Below are positions 23,750-35,637 of a stretch of 64,000 nucleotides of DNA, piece after piece. The stretch is taken from contig NW_004955447.1 of NCBI RefSeq assembly GCF_000276665.1, positions 15,716,210 through 15,780,209 of the forward strand, in the 5' to 3' direction. The notes beneath the pieces are model-generated. The model saw nothing but the letters and a program-made list of their open reading frames with translations. It had not been told where the DNA came from and searched no databases. Origin of the DNA: Chinchilla lanigera (Eukaryota > Chordata > Mammalia > Rodentia > Chinchillidae). Positions within the stretch are counted from its first letter, which is position 1; each line of letters begins with the position of its first letter. Position numbers and translations under genes: made by a program.

Positions 23750-25165
23750 TATGGTATTTAGATGGAATAGAAACAGCTATTGTGTAAAGGTTTTCTGTCC
23801 TGGTAGGTTGCTTCTCTCCTGTCCTTTGGCTAGTAAGAGCAGGCTTTTGTTGGGACCCTATTTCTAAAAACTTTAAAAGAAAAGTGCCTATAACATTTCT
23901 TCCTGGGATATCTAAGGCAACTCATGACTGTATTTTCTTGTATCCTGAAGTCCGTAACCATTCAGCCTTCTTCTATCTGCTTTTCAGAGTGTTTTTGTGT
24001 TTGTTTTATGCATAATGTGTGGAGTTTTAATTGAGGTGGGAAGAACTGGGAAGAGTATGTATACTCCAGCTCCTTAGACTGTATATTTTGCTTTTGTCTG
24101 TGGATATTGACCCTGAATTTTACTTGGAGTATAAGTTAAGTTTAACTCCTCTAAATATGGGGTATGAAAGAAAAAAAATACTTGAACATTTTCTGCTGAG
24201 AAATAACCTTTAGGTAATGACTTTCATTCTTGTCACAATGGGGTTCAGTAAACAATAACTGGCTGTGGACACATCATAGAACGTACAGTACAGGCCCTAA
24301 TTCAACTGATAGCAGCAGCTCTAAGACTGGCCATGCACTTCCGTGAGATGGATGCTACTGCCAAGATGGCCCCCAATTGACAGACTGCTTCTGAAGAGGG
24401 AGTAGTAAGATCAGAAGCCTTGCTTCTACTTCCCTTCTCTCTCCTCTATCTTTTCCCTCCTCTCTTGCTTCAAAATGAGCTCAAATTTGGAAAAAAGGAA
24501 AAAAATATAAGTATATATATATCCTGGTATATGTCTTTTCATGATACCAATGACATAAATCTCAATTGTTTTTATAGAATCTGTATCTGTGCTTCGATAA
24601 ACAACGCAATTGTGCTCATTGAAGGTTGTACCTTAATTGTGGGTCTGTTTCATACTGAAATGCTTCTTAGTTTTGGGTTGCCCTTTATCATTCTGACATG
24701 AAAATCACGTCGAAGGGTAAGTTGTTTGTGAGTATAATGAGGATAGCTTGCATCCTGGGGGCCTTGAAATGCAGTTTACTAAACTAAATACAAAAGACAA
24801 CAGTCTAAACATAGATTTTACCATAGTCAAGCGCTTCCTGTGAAGGTTTAAAAAAAAACCTAGGGCATTGTCACGCTTCCCATTGTTGTTCACACGCTTG
24901 TTTGGGATTTTACGGTGGCCGCTGCCAGGGGCCTGACATTTTAGCAGGGAAGGGAAGCAGGGCAGAAGTTGGAAGACTGTATTTGAAGAGCATTTACAAA
25001 TTCGTTGCAGCCTGAAAATGTGGTGCTGGATGTAGAATTTAGATGAAGGATTGCTTCCTTAAAAAAATGCACAATTAAATGACAGCATGCCTGAACACCA
25101 CAGAATACTGAATTAAACAACCATCACATTCTATAAACTACTTTAAATTTTGCTTCTTCAATGAC
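23750..25165. other. unannotated unique sequence
   Basis: No repeat family or gene is recognised. ORFs of 60-93 codons have no motif. Confidence 0.45.
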
Positions 25166-25169
25166 TTGC

Positions 25170-25410
25170 CATTCAAGTCAACAGATATTTATCAAAAGAT
25201 GACCATGTGTTTAACACTGCTAGGGACTGTTGGGGATGTGAAGACGAACAAGTCCTAGTCCTGTCTGTATGGAGCCAACAATCTAGAGGGAAAACAGAAA
25301 TGTATAAAAATAACTACCAGGCAGTGTGTCTGAATGAGGCTTCATGAAGGTGTTGCTCTTAATCCTGAAGGGTTTTTTAGTGCCACAAGCAGAGGTAGGT
25401 TCTGGAGACA
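25170..25410. mobile_element. L2-like ancient LINE relic
   Basis: 'caacagatatttatcaaaag', 'tgtttaacactgctaggg', 'gaagacgaacaagtcctag' and 'tatggagccaacaatctag' follow the L2-type order of 'attcattcaacaaatattta' through 'cacagtctag'. Diverged; orientation is left open. Confidence 0.62.
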
Positions 25411-25411
25411 A

Positions 25412-25522
25412 AGAAGAGAAGGGGAAGAGAGAGAGGGAGGAAAGAGAGAGAGAGAGGGAGGAAAAAGGAGAACAGAAAGGAGGAGAAGAGAGGAGCAGAG
25501 AAGAAGGAGAGAGAGATGGGGG
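25412..25522. repeat. purine-rich GA/GGA simple repeat
   Basis: About 110 bp of almost pure A/G with GAGA and GGAGGA units, strongly strand-asymmetric. Homopurine tracts of this length can form triplex DNA. The 66-75 codon ORFs through it are low-complexity artefacts. Confidence 0.9.
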
Positions 25523-25524
25523 AG

Positions 25525-26488
25525 ATTTTATAGTAAAACCTAATATGGTTTCTAAGGATGCTCAACTCTAACACCACTGGGTTGCTTTACTTCTCTCACA
25601 CTGTGGAGTTTTATTTTAGTGTATTGCGTTTTATCAGTGCATGCTAATATTACGTGGTAGGGGGTTTGTTTGGGAAGTCGGTGCATGCATTTGACAAACC
25701 CTGATCAGCGTCACTCCCATTCACTGTCTTCACCTTCTTTCCCTCTCCTACTTATTACCTTTCCCTTAAATCTGCAGCGTTCAAAGTGAGTGGGCTTGAG
25801 AGGGCTGACGTGGGTCATGTGTCCGCCTCCAGGTCATGCAGTGCCGCAAGAGTCGTGCTTCGTCACAAGCTCTAAGCAAAGGCCGCTGGCTCTGATGCTG
25901 GGCAGCACAAACCACAGACAGCTGGATGGCAAAGGAATAAGAACGTTTGAGCATAGAAACGAATCCAGCCTGGAGGGGCGTTAGATGAAGGAGGAGGCTG
26001 GTGGGGAGAGATGAGGAAGAAGAGGCGTGTAGATGTGGGTGTTTGGAACTGGGGACAGTCAATGCTTAGGGTCAGATCTCTGCTTTAAGAACAGTTCTCT
26101 GGAAAGAGAGCTGGGTTGTAAAGGGAAAGATGGCGCAGCAAGAACAAGGAGGAGGTTGCTTAGGGAAAGTGGGAGAAATGCATGTATTACTACTCCACCT
26201 TATCAGCTTTACATGTCACCAACAGGGAACACTTTCTCCCATTTGGTTTTTTCCCCAGTATATGAACAAGACAATCATTGTTCCCTATTTTACCACGTAC
26301 AGAACCAGAGGCTCAAGACGCTGAGGCCATTACCGCCAGGGTCAGCTGACATTGCTTCACCACCCACAGGCTGTGACCCATTTCTTCACTATGGGGTTGA
26401 TGTTTATTGAAAGTTGTGTCCTTGGGTAAATAGCTCCAGGACATCTGAATCCTGGCTTGTGCCTGACATACTTATGTGACCTAAAGGG
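25525..26488. other. unannotated unique sequence
   Basis: No recognised repeat. A 125-codon plus-strand ORF (26033-26410) has no domain and no splice context. It is probably chance. Confidence 0.4.
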
Positions 26489-26636
26489 AGGGTTTTTTTT
26501 TTTTTTTTTTTTTCTCTCTCTCTCCCTTGAGAGATTTCCAAAAGGAGTTTCAAAAATAATCCGCAGGGGATGTTGAGCATCAGCAGCTAAGTGTACGGTC
26601 AGCGATAGCGTAGGAGGAAGCAGAGCCATGGGTGTT

Positions 26637-26875
26637 AAGAATGTTGGGCTGTGGAGTCGGGTTCCCTGGCTTAAAATCCAGGCTCTGTCTCTTATTGGAA
26701 GAGTGACCTTGGTCAAGATCCTTGGCCCTCTGAATCTCTGTTTCTTTGTTTGTAAGATAGAGATGGTAATAATGGGCTATACCCACAGACTTGTTGTGAG
26801 GATTTAATGAGATAATACACACCGAGACCTTGGGAGAGCACTTGGCACATAGAAGTGCTTCACAGTACTTCTGTA
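26637..26875 (+). repeat. MIR SINE, nearly full length
   Basis: Sense-orientation MIR with 'gttccctggcttaaaatcc' 'aggctctg', 'agtgaccttggtcaagatcc', 'gtttgtaagatagagatgg', 'ttgtgaggatttaatgag' and 'gagcacttggcacatagaag'. One of the best-preserved MIR copies in the window. A T-rich/TC tract lies upstream at 26489-26524. Confidence 0.9.
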
Positions 26876-26945
26876 CAAGTTATTGTGCTATTATCCAGCA
26901 CATGGTGGGAGGGAGAAGTGTTCTGAATAGTTCTGAGGCATTTGA

Positions 26946-26966
26946 GTTTCGGTGACATCTAGTGGC
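26946..26966 (-). promoter_or_regulatory. weak CTCF-like motif
   Basis: The reverse complement of 'gacatctagtggcac' reads 'gtgccactagatgtc', close to the CTCF core (CCACTAGRKGGC) with one mismatch in the conserved G run. Sequence match only. Confidence 0.2.
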
Positions 26967-27304
26967 ACGGACATTTCAGAAGGTGCTGTAAGCCTCAGTC
27001 TGGCTCTCGGAGGTCATGAAAGAGCCTCTTTTTCTCTGAGTAAACTGCAGCTAACTGATTTTAGAGATGAGGCTTGGGCACACGCCAGGACCGGGAACAC
27101 GTGCGATTTCATTACTGGTCCACAATGCGTAAAGAGAATAACTTTTTCTCTACAGACAAAAAAGGAAGTTAGACATGTGTGCTGCGGGGGTGGTCTCTGG
27201 TGTCCTCTCTCCTCTAGATTGGCTATGCAGGGAGCTCTGTGCCTCCTCTAGGTGTGGAAGGACAGACTGCAAACTGATTTGCAAGGGCGGTGGTGAGGAA
27301 CAGG

Positions 27305-27455
27305 ATCATTGCAGTCCTGTGTTTTGTGAGTCATCAGCTGAATGACTTCAGCAAGTTACTTAACCTCCCTGAGAAGAAGAAAGAGACTTCTCAGGGTTCT
27401 CATGAGCATGCACATACTCCCTTAGGGGCCTGAGGCTAAGCGCTCAGTGAACTTA
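27305..27455 (+). repeat. MIR fragment
   Basis: 'gaatgacttcagcaagtta' 'cttaacctccc' matches the MIR central core, and 'ggggcctgaggctaagcg' 'ctcagtga' the 3' part. Partial and diverged. Confidence 0.65.
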
Positions 27456-27495
27456 CTTTTGACCTTTGCAGTAGGTTCTTGGGTTAAAGAGATGC

Positions 27496-27533
27496 CATTC
27501 ATTCATTCATTCATTCATTCACTCACTCATTCA
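27496..27533. repeat. (CATT)n microsatellite
   Basis: About nine CATT/CACT units followed directly by an L2-like 'caacatccactgagaaca' block (to about 27720). This arrangement is common where L2 ends seed a tetranucleotide repeat. Confidence 0.92.
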
Positions 27534-28306
27534 ACATCCACTGAGAACACACTGTGTGCTAGGAGCAGAGCTGCATTGTGAACCAGCCGGAGGTCCTCGT
27601 GGTTCTGGTGATGGATCCCAAAAGAGACTCCGAGGGGAGCTGTGTGTCATCCGGCAAGACGTAGAGTGAACTAGGAAACTTCGATGGAGCATAATGCACA
27701 CAAAGATATCACTGACTTGTACAAGTTTACATGGCAATGTGAAAGCAGATTGGAGTTAAATTTCATGTTCCTAAGAAACATCAGTCTATCATGACGATTT
27801 GTCAGAAGGTGAAAGTAAAGTGCTTTAAAGAAGGGGGGTCCTTGTCTACTTTGTCAAAAATCTCAGCGTGCTCTAGTGGTGGAAGTACACTGGGATTCAC
27901 AAATGTTAGACCTTCGGTGGCCCAGGGGACCACTTTTACTTGTTGCTAGAGAGCAGAGTGTCTATTTTTATCTAGCTACCTGATCAATCCAATTATCGTC
28001 CACCTATTACTTTTCTCCACATTATCTTTACATCCCTGAGTATATTCTTGCTTCCGCTCATAGGAATTCAGAAAGCTCCCCAAAGTCCTACTTCAGCAAA
28101 TCACCTTGCAATGTACAAACTTAGTCCTAAAGTAGTGATTTTTATGAAGGGATTGGTGAGGGGGTCTGGGGAGAGGAGAAAGAAGCTGTATGTGCTTGGG
28201 AAAAATATATTCAATGGGGTAATATATTAGCAATAATATATGGTATAAAGCAACATACACTATGTATATGAGGCTTTCTGTATGACCTTGAATAATAAAA
28301 AATATG

Positions 28307-28400
28307 CGGGGCTGGGGATTCAGCTCAGTGGCACAGCGCCTGCCTGGCAAGCATGAGGTCATGAGTTCGATTCCCGGTACTGGGGAAAAAACACAAACCA
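28307..28400 (+). repeat. ID-type SINE, sense
   Basis: 'ggggctggggattcagctca' to 'gagttcgattcccggtactg', then an A/C-rich tail. Flanked by a 15-bp duplication with one mismatch (ataataaaaaatatg at 28292-28306; ataatgaaaaatatg at 28401-28415). The minus-strand ORF here merely translates the SINE. Confidence 0.95.
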
Positions 28401-28415
28401 ATAATGAAAAATATG

Positions 28416-30500
28416 TGTTCTTTTTTAATAGTATCAACAACAAAAAGAGCGAAGCCCAGCAAATTCTTCCCGGCTGGTGAACCCACACCAGGGATTCTGG
28501 GGCACACTGACATGGAAAGGAGCATACTTAAGTACAGTTGAAACGGCAGAGTAAGATTTTTCTGTAAGTCAGAATGGAACATGAATTTCAAAACAGAAGT
28601 CAAGATACCTAACGGTTGGAAAACATCTGTTTAAGAGGTCTCAACCCCTAAATGAATACTGCTTGGGAATCCCCAGGTAACAGGGATAGTGATGATGGTG
28701 ATGGCATTCATTTTGGGCCACCTCTGTGTCCCAGTCTCTCATTTACTGTTCCCCCCAACGGAGGAGGCAGCCGAGACACAGTTTCTGGGGTGAGCCTGCG
28801 GTCCTGGTTGAACAAAGCTCAGTGACCCTTTGGGGTCAGCTGCCTCTGCTCTCTGGGTCCTGCTAGTTCAGTGCCGTTTTTTAGCTTCTTAAATAGCAAA
28901 CACCTTCCTTGATCCTACTTGGCAGCCTGGCTTATAAATGAGTTTTCCTTCCCTTAGGTATGTTCTTCAGACCCTAGAGAATAAATAAATGGTTAATTTT
29001 ATAATGGCAAATATTAGAATAAACCCTCAAGGTCAGGATCTCTCACCAAAATCCTGCTTATTTTACATTTCCTTTTCCACCTCCTTTGCCGAGCTGTTCT
29101 GCAAAAGAGATTTCAGTTCACACACTGCTGGCAGAGAAAGAACACAGCGTTTCCTCCATGGCTGGTTTTTTACTTTAAAAAAATGTTGTTTAAAGATGTG
29201 TTTTGCCTTTTGAAAGTAGGGTCTTCTTTTTCATTTTGTTCTATTGCTTTGGTAATTGCTACAGTTCAAGGTTTGCTTGAAACATGAAATATAGTAAAAT
29301 AGTGAAATAGTAAAAGTTTACTATTATTCAATACATACCTAGTGGTCCGAGGCTAAGATAACATAACTTTTCAAATTTTTTTTCGGGTGGCTAAGGAAGA
29401 AATACGTACATAATTAGAATACAATATTTTGAGTGTTGGCCCTTAGCTTGGTTCTTCAAATCATAACAGTTGTCAAAAATCTCACTCGATGTCTTAAAGA
29501 AGCATTTTCATTGTGTCCAATGCCGTGGTTGAATCTATCCTGAATCTGTAGATCTTGTGTTCGATTCTGGGATATATTATTTCTTTATGAAGGCTGAAGT
29601 TTTAAAGGACTAGTTTTTAATCTAGTTGTGTGTGTGTGTGTGTGTAGTGTGTGTGTGTGTGTGTGTGTTAACATTTCTACTTTTGATGGCTCACACAGGA
29701 AGCGTAAGGCCTAATCAGAGTGTAAAACCCCAACCGGAGAGGAGATTGTCATTTCAACTACAGACCATGCAGATAACAGACGGCTATTTAGCAGTCAGAA
29801 AGATAAGGGGATGAGTTTGATTCCTCATTAAAAGCCCGTGGTTGAAGTCTTTAAAGAAAAAAACCTCTGGGTCTTTGCTTATTAAGTTACATAAACAGGG
29901 TTAAGTGCCATGGGGGAGAATGGAAACTCTTGGTGTGACCTATAATTAGAAAATTTCCACACAGAGAATAAAAACAGAGGCTGCATGCCATTTCCTGACC
30001 CCACTCACCACGGAGGCTGAGCCATCGCGGGGGAGACAGATAAGAAAACACCAAGGAAAGGAAACTTGAGCCAGGCCACTCGTTCGCGCTGGTGGCCGCT
30101 GGACCTGTGTTAAACACGTCTTTGTAGTCTAAATGATCTCAGAGGCACCTCAGGGAGGAAGAGCAGCATTTTCATGAGCCACAGTTAACCAAATGCCATG
30201 ATAATATTCCATGCTGCCCTTGCAAGATGACCTACTCTACTGCAGTTGCTAGTGAACCAACCAGAGAGGGTCAGTGCAGTCTAGCAGCAAAAGAGGCCTG
30301 GTGTCTAGGCTGGCTGTTGTACATTAGGTCTGGTGTTTGGGCTAGTGGCTTTGCCCTCAGTCTTGGTGGTGAATCGGAAAGGCAGGGTGAAGCCACCTGC
30401 CACCTCCTTGGGTTGTGGCAAAGTCCCAAGAGAATGATGTGTGAGGCAGCACACAGAGGGCCACGAAGTCCCTATACAGGCTGCACAAAGTCCCTGCGTA
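28416..30500. other. unannotated unique sequence
   Basis: Contains a clear (TG)n microsatellite at 29627-29668 and a possible decayed ID remnant near 29520-29575. No exon or RNA gene is recognised. Confidence 0.4.
29627..29668. repeat. (TG)n microsatellite
   Basis: About 20 TG units with one TAG interruption. Alternating purine-pyrimidine DNA can adopt Z-form. The short ORF through it is simple sequence. Confidence 0.95.
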
Positions 30501-30514
30501 GGCTGAAATTGTCT

Positions 30515-30780
30515 TAGCCACTTTCTTGTCCCTGAAACATGACACCCAGCACATAAAACTTAAAGGAAGAGCCGCTTATTCCTAGCTCACAGCTTCAGAA
30601 GTTCAGTCCATGGTCGGCAGGCTCAAAGGCAGGAAGGGTGTGGTGGGAGGGCCGGCCGAGGAAGGAGGCTGCTCAGCTCATGGTGGCCAGGAAATAAAGA
30701 AGGGAGAAGCCCGGGAGGAGAGAGACCCTTCCAGGTCACACCGCCAGCAGGTCAGGTACAGTGTCTTTGCGATCAACTGC
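30515..30780 (-). repeat. antisense MaLR-like LTR fragment
   Basis: 'cacagcttcagaagttcag' 'tccatggtcggcaggctc', 'gtggtgggagggccggcc', 'ggaggctgctcagctcatgg' and 'tggccaggaaataaag' follow the order of a rodent-abundant LTR that reads 'ctcacagttctggaggttca...catggcagccaggaag' in reverse. Family name uncertain. Confidence 0.6.
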
Positions 30781-30822
30781 TTCCCTGCTTCTGAGCATGT
30801 GAGAGTTTGGGGGATCATTCTT

Positions 30823-30936
30823 GTTTTTTGTTTTGTTTTGTTTTTTTGTTTTGGTTTTTCTCCAGTACCGGGAATCGAACTCACGACCTTGCGCTTGCCA
30901 GGCAGGCACTGTGCCGCTGAGCTAAATCCCCAGCCC
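30823..30936 (-). repeat. ID-type SINE, antisense
   Basis: T/G-rich tail with (GTTTT)n, then 'ccagtaccgggaatcgaac' and a reversed ID body ending 'taaatccccagccc'. A near-perfect 16-17 bp target-site duplication ('ttgggggatcattctt' / 'ttgggggcgtcattctt') flanks it at 30807-30822 and 30937-30953. Confidence 0.95.
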
Positions 30937-31584
30937 TTGGGGGCGTCATTCTTTACCTGAGCCATAACAGTTGCGTATGCTCAGTGTGTGCTTGTTTGTA
31001 TGTTATACGCTTCCCTACTTGTTCTTACATCAGGGTTCTGAAGGACGTGGAGTTGCTTAGAAATAGACCGTGACTCTTCACACTAGCAGAGCATTTCTAT
31101 GGGAGGGGTGCGACCACGGGAGCAAGGGTTTTGTAGAGGTCTCCGGCTGCTCTGTGGAGGCTCAGGGATGGCTCATCCAGGTGCAATCCTGACACCGCCC
31201 CAGGCACCGCGGCGCCAGACTCCATGCTGGGGCTGAGCAGGCTGCAGGGGATTGCTGGGTGTAAGACAGGAAGTGAGGATCCTCCTCTTCCACTTGTTTG
31301 CATGTGACTTTGAGAAACTAAGTTCACTTCTTAAAGTTGCCATTTCTTTCTATGTACATAATTTCCTCATAGGTCCCTGAGCATCTGAGGTGGATGTGAG
31401 TACTGACCTCTGTGGTTCAATGATCGGCTCCGTGAAGCAATAAACTGGAGAACCACTTGAGCACAGGCTTGCCTCTCAGTCATATAACACAGTGGTTACC
31501 AGCTAATAGGTGCTCAATTAATATTAAATTAATAAGTGTACATTTAAAACTCCTGGCATGGTGACGAGCACAGAATAGGTGTGG

Positions 31585-31845
31585 GTTTGAATTTATATGC
31601 CATTTCCCCAAGCGCTTTCTCTTCCTTAAACAAATTTGTAACTAATTAATTAAATGACCTTGAGTAAATTCACTTTCCTGAGTCTTGTTATTCATCTGTA
31701 AAAAAAGTTAGAGTAAGGGGCTGGGGATTTAGCTCAGTGGCAAAAGCGCCTGCCTGGCAAGCGCAAGGTCGTGAGTTCGGTTCCCGGTACTGGAGAAAAA
31801 ACAAAAAAAAAAAAAAAGAAGTTAGAGTAGTTGGTCTCCCATGTT
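31585..31845 (+). repeat. MIR SINE split by an ID insertion
   Basis: The left part has 'aatgaccttgagtaaattca' and 'ttattcatctgtaaaaaa'. The MIR resumes beyond the ID with 'agttagagtagttggtctcc'. The insertion dates after MIR activity, as expected. Confidence 0.7.
31716..31818 (+). repeat. ID-type SINE, sense, inserted in MIR
   Basis: 'ggggctggggatttagctca' to 'gagttcggttcccggtactg', followed by an A-rich tail. A target-site duplication 'agttagagta' lies at 31706-31715 and 31820-31829. The tRNA-Ala-like A and B boxes are intact, so this copy could still be transcribed by RNA polymerase III. That last point is inference. Confidence 0.96.
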
Positions 31846-32334
31846 TCTTCTCTCTGATAAAAATTGACTTTTAAAATATCAAATCTATCTGTAGGAGAGG
31901 CCATTTTGCCTCTATTGAATGTGCTGTAGCCTTAGCCTGGTTTAAAAAAGGAAAGCTTTGAAATTTTAACGAACTTTCACTTTCGGATGAAAAAACTTCA
32001 TTTCACCCTGGTCGTAGTTCTCCATCTCCCGTCCACCTGGTGTGCCTTCTGCTCTCGTGTGTCCAGGTCCAGAAGAGAAATGCTCTGGTCACCCAGCTGT
32101 GAGTGCCTGGGTTAGCAAGAGTGTCTTAGTTTCCTCTGTCCCCAGGATGAAGCGAAGCTCAGCCTCTGCATGCTGTGGTGGCCCCAGCACCTGCCCTGGA
32201 GCATGCTGGGGATCGTGGGCGTGCAGAGGAGGTCCAGCATATTTGGCACAATCCAGAATCATGTCCTATGAGGAATATTGGAAACGGAGTGATTAGGCTC
32301 AAGAAAGCTCAGCAGGGTCACTATAGCTGAGTTT

Positions 32335-32475
32335 ATTTTATTTCAATTTTAATAAACATTTAAAATTTTTATTTCATTAATATGCATTTGCAGTACATAG
32401 TGATTACATTCATTGTGGCATACGGGTACACATATGTAATACACGTTAGATATCATATCTCATTTTAAATGTTCT
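32335..32475 (-). mobile_element. antisense L1 3'-end scrap
   Basis: A/T-rich head then 'cagtacatagtgattacatt' and 'gggtacacatatgtaatac', similar to the reversed L1 3' UTR at 47950-48060. Confidence 0.45.
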
Positions 32476-32589
32476 TAAAACTCTTCAGGGAGTGGTACGA
32501 GAAGACCAAGCCAGGGGTAATGAGGGACCCACCGATGGGGCTCATGTTACTTTAATCATGGCCTGTCCATGCATACGGACTCTCCTCGG

Positions 32590-32890
32590 GTCAGGACATG
32601 AGACTGTGCCCACGATACAACACTAAATGAAAAAAGAAGAGTGGTCGTCAGAAGCACGTGAGGAAGTGTATGGAGTCGCCTGGTCTCACTTAGGAAAAAT
32701 GCGCGCATGCGTACTCTGTGTACACGCAGAAAATACCTGAGGACCTGGACGAAGAAGCCACTATGAAGAGGGATTACCTCTGGAGAGCGGAATTTGTGGG
32801 GTGTAGTGAGGGAAACTTACCTTACTTTCTTTATAAATTTTTGTAATATTTTACTAACTGCTATGACTGATTAATCATCAAAAATGAAAG
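32590..32890 (+). mobile_element. old L1 (L1ME-like) 3' end
   Basis: 'gattacctctggagagcgg', 'gggaaacttaccttac' and 'ataaatttttgtaatat' match the 'ggttacctctgggaagtggg ... tttgaattttt' end of old L1 elements. Ends near a run of A and AATGA repeats. Confidence 0.55.
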
Positions 32891-32899
32891 AATGAATGA

Positions 32900-34790
32900 G
32901 AAATGTTTAAGATGAGAGAAAAGAAATACCCGGTGTTAAGCAGAGACTGAGAGCCAGCAGAATGCAAAGAAAAGAGCAGCCTTCGGGAGCGGTGCTCTCC
33001 TTTGCTCTGGGGGATCCAGGCAGAGGCTGGAGGACAGCTCCTCCCTGCGTCAGGGCACGCCGGTGTGGATAGGGCTTGGGGTTAGAAATCTGTGAGGCTT
33101 CTGTCACCATGTTTTGAGATTCTGTGAGATAAAATCATTGCATGCTAATACTAAAAAAAACGTAATACTGGACCTTAGAGCAAAAAAAAAAAAAAAAGGC
33201 TACTGCCATTAACGTTCACCTGTGTTAAAACTTCCTCTACACTGTTGTCAGTAAGTACTGGCGTAGTAACATTACTATGGATAGTTCCTGAAGTAACCAA
33301 GGAAAAGAGAGGTAGAGCGCTCACCCGACGCTGCCCAGTGAGTAGTGTGGTGGAGGTCTTGGATACCAGCTTCTGAATACTCATTTGACACCCCCCCCAT
33401 TACATTAAAAATGGGACCTTGAGAATTACTTCCTTTCCAGAGACAGGTTTTGATTAGTCTAAGCTAACAATCGCAGTGAAAGTTTTAGGTGAACATTTCT
33501 CTTCCTACTTATAACAGGTGTGATGATTTGGAATCTGTTCTTGTGCTTTTTCTGACTCACCTTTCTGAGGAAAGGAGCTTTGCCCCGCTGGGCCAAGGCA
33601 TCTCTTTGTCTGTGTGGGTAGAGTGGGAACGTCTGAGGGGAGGGCGTGGAGATTAGAAATCTTACGTACAGAATGTGAAGACAAAGGTGTGAGTGGTAGT
33701 CCTGTCTACATCGAAAATAAAGCTACACTGGGCAGGAAAACAAAGGCCTTGCAAACCAGCCATTGTTTTGAAGAAGGATTTTCTAAATTCCTGAATTTCC
33801 CCTTAAAATACACAAAGGAAAAGGCCTTGCTTTCTCAGAGAGGGATGAGAAGTCCTGGTTAGCAGTTTTACTGCTCTGCCTTTTAACATTGGGTGGTAAA
33901 GAAACGTATGCAGCACTTTTCAGCACCAAGGAGCAGTGCGGAGAAGAATGGGTAGGGGAGGAACGGGAGCAGGAGAGAGGAGAACAGGCGCCTGGGCTGT
34001 TTCCGTCTGAGCTGTGCCTTGTGAGGGAAGACGGGTGTCATCACCAGCCACAGAAGGGTCAGGGAGGCTGAGGTGGGGCGGGCAGTGGGCTTGTCCCTGC
34101 TTCTACGGCCAGTGTGAGAGCGTTGTCACCTCTTTAGAGGGGCCCTCACTGTGTGAGACTTCAGAAAAGCTTGCTTGTCTGCAGACTTGAACAGCTGGCT
34201 CTGAGAGGCGTCTGGTGACAGGGAGTTCATTCCCAGTGTCCTGCAGTGCTGAGGCCGGGGTGGCAGGGAACCTGGAGAATCCCAGGGCCTACAGCGGAGT
34301 AGGTCATGGCTGGTGGTCTGATGACAAGGCTGGTTCCTGCCCACACTCCCCAGGACTTCCTGTGTGCCTGGGGGACAGTGTCAGCTGGGACAAGTAGAGG
34401 CTGGGCCTCTTTTAGGACCCCCCCAAGTCAGGAAGCTGAGGGAGAGTAGCTTGTTTGGGTTCCCAAAGACCACGGAAGGGCCCCAAGTTGAGATGGCCTG
34501 GACTCACCAAAGACCAGTACCAGTCCACAGGGCACCTGGCACCAAACCCAGAAGGAGGGGAGCCCCACTCCTTTCTGCACATGTCCGGACCTCAGCAGAC
34601 TGCTCCAGAGCTGGCCGCCTCGGAGGGGCTGGGTGGCTGAGAAAGCTGAGCTGGAGTGCTATTTGGAGCAGTTTCATCCAACGGGACATTCTGTGACGAT
34701 GCATGTGTCCTGGCCAGCCACAGGTGAGCGGCTAAACACTTGAAATGCAACTCTCAGCACTGAGCAGTTGTCTTCTTTCTCAACTGTAGT
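32900..34790. other. unannotated unique sequence
   Basis: A moderately G+C-rich patch at 33950-34740 has overlapping ORFs of 60-110 codons on both strands but no domain. A minus-strand stretch near 33561-33609 has acceptor- and donor-like flanks. I rate it as probably chance. Confidence 0.4.
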
Positions 34791-34794
34791 TGCT

Positions 34795-35095
34795 ATGTAT
34801 TTTTTAATTTTGTTTTTGACACATAATTATAGATATTTGTAGGATTCACTACATGTACACAAGTGCAGTGATAAAATCAGATTAATTACTAACTACAACT
34901 ATTACCTCAAACATACATCATTTCTTTGTTTTGAGAACATTCAAAAAATCTTCTTCCACCTATTTTGATGAATACAATAAGTGATTGTTAACTATACTCA
35001 TGCTATTGTGCTGTAGAACATTAGAACTCCTTTCTACCATCTAACCTTAGTTTTGTAGTTAATCTACCCAAGCCATTATTTTTTATTATAAAAAT
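34795..35095 (-). mobile_element. antisense L1 3' UTR (L1MA-like)
   Basis: 'tttttgacacataattatag', 'gtgcagtgataaaatcagat', 'atttctttgttttgagaaca' 'ttcaaaa', 'gattgttaactatactcat' and 'tagaacattagaactcc' match the L1PB/L1MA 3' UTR in reverse, in order. Confidence 0.85.
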
Positions 35096-35415
35096 TGAGA
35101 CAATTTAAAATATAAAACAGTATCATTCATAATCTTTACACTGTAATGAAATTATTTGTGTGTAATCTTTGAGTTTTTATTCTCTTGTATGTCTGTTCCT
35201 ACATTTTTCAAGTTATAAGACCTATGTAAGATAAAAGTTAACCTTTAATTATTTTACTTGTAAGGATATCTAGAGAATGGGTTAAAATATTTCTGACTAA
35301 AAGGTAGTGAAAATAAATTTTTCTTTTAAATATTTTAAGGACTGAAAAGGGAAGTCAAATAAGATTGGTGTGTGGAGAATTAAGCAAGTATCAATTGATG
35401 TTTAAAATAAGGAGG

Positions 35416-35637
35416 GGCCTCTACAGACCCTGCGGCCTCCTGATATGAACTGACACAAGACACTACACTGAGCTCCAGGCCTTCAACTGGCTCCTTCTGA
35501 TCTCCAGCAGAGACAGCCCTTTCCTGCACCCTTCCACACCTGATTCTGGGCAGCTATTGTAGGCCAATCTTGTAAATTCTTATATATTGTATATTTTGCC
35601 TTAAATCTGTTTCTCTAGTAATAAAATAAAATAAAAT
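35416..35637 (+). mobile_element. unidentified retroposon with perfect target-site duplication
   Basis: A 222-bp insert begins 'ggcctctacagaccctgcgg' and ends in an AATAAA-containing (AAAAT)n tail. It is bounded by an exact 12-bp duplication (aaaataaggagg) at 35404-35415 and 35638-35649. The insertion site 'ttt/aaaa' fits L1-endonuclease cutting. No open frame is seen. The body resembles none of the SINEs in this window. It could be the truncated 3' end of a young LINE, an LTR piece or a processed RNA copy. Confidence 0.8.

Noticed and set aside
30823..30936. Protein-like peptide shared by several ORFs (PVPGIELTTLRLPGR)
   Set aside because: It is the translation of ID SINE copies (also at 28307, 40902 and 59060), not a conserved protein.
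31716..31818. tRNA-Ala gene
   Set aside because: The tRNA-like body is an ID SINE: it has an A-rich tail and a target-site duplication, and its 3' half does not fold as a complete tRNA.
33561..33609. Minus-strand exon with acceptor- and donor-like edges
   Set aside because: Only 49 bp, generic peptide, and no independent support.
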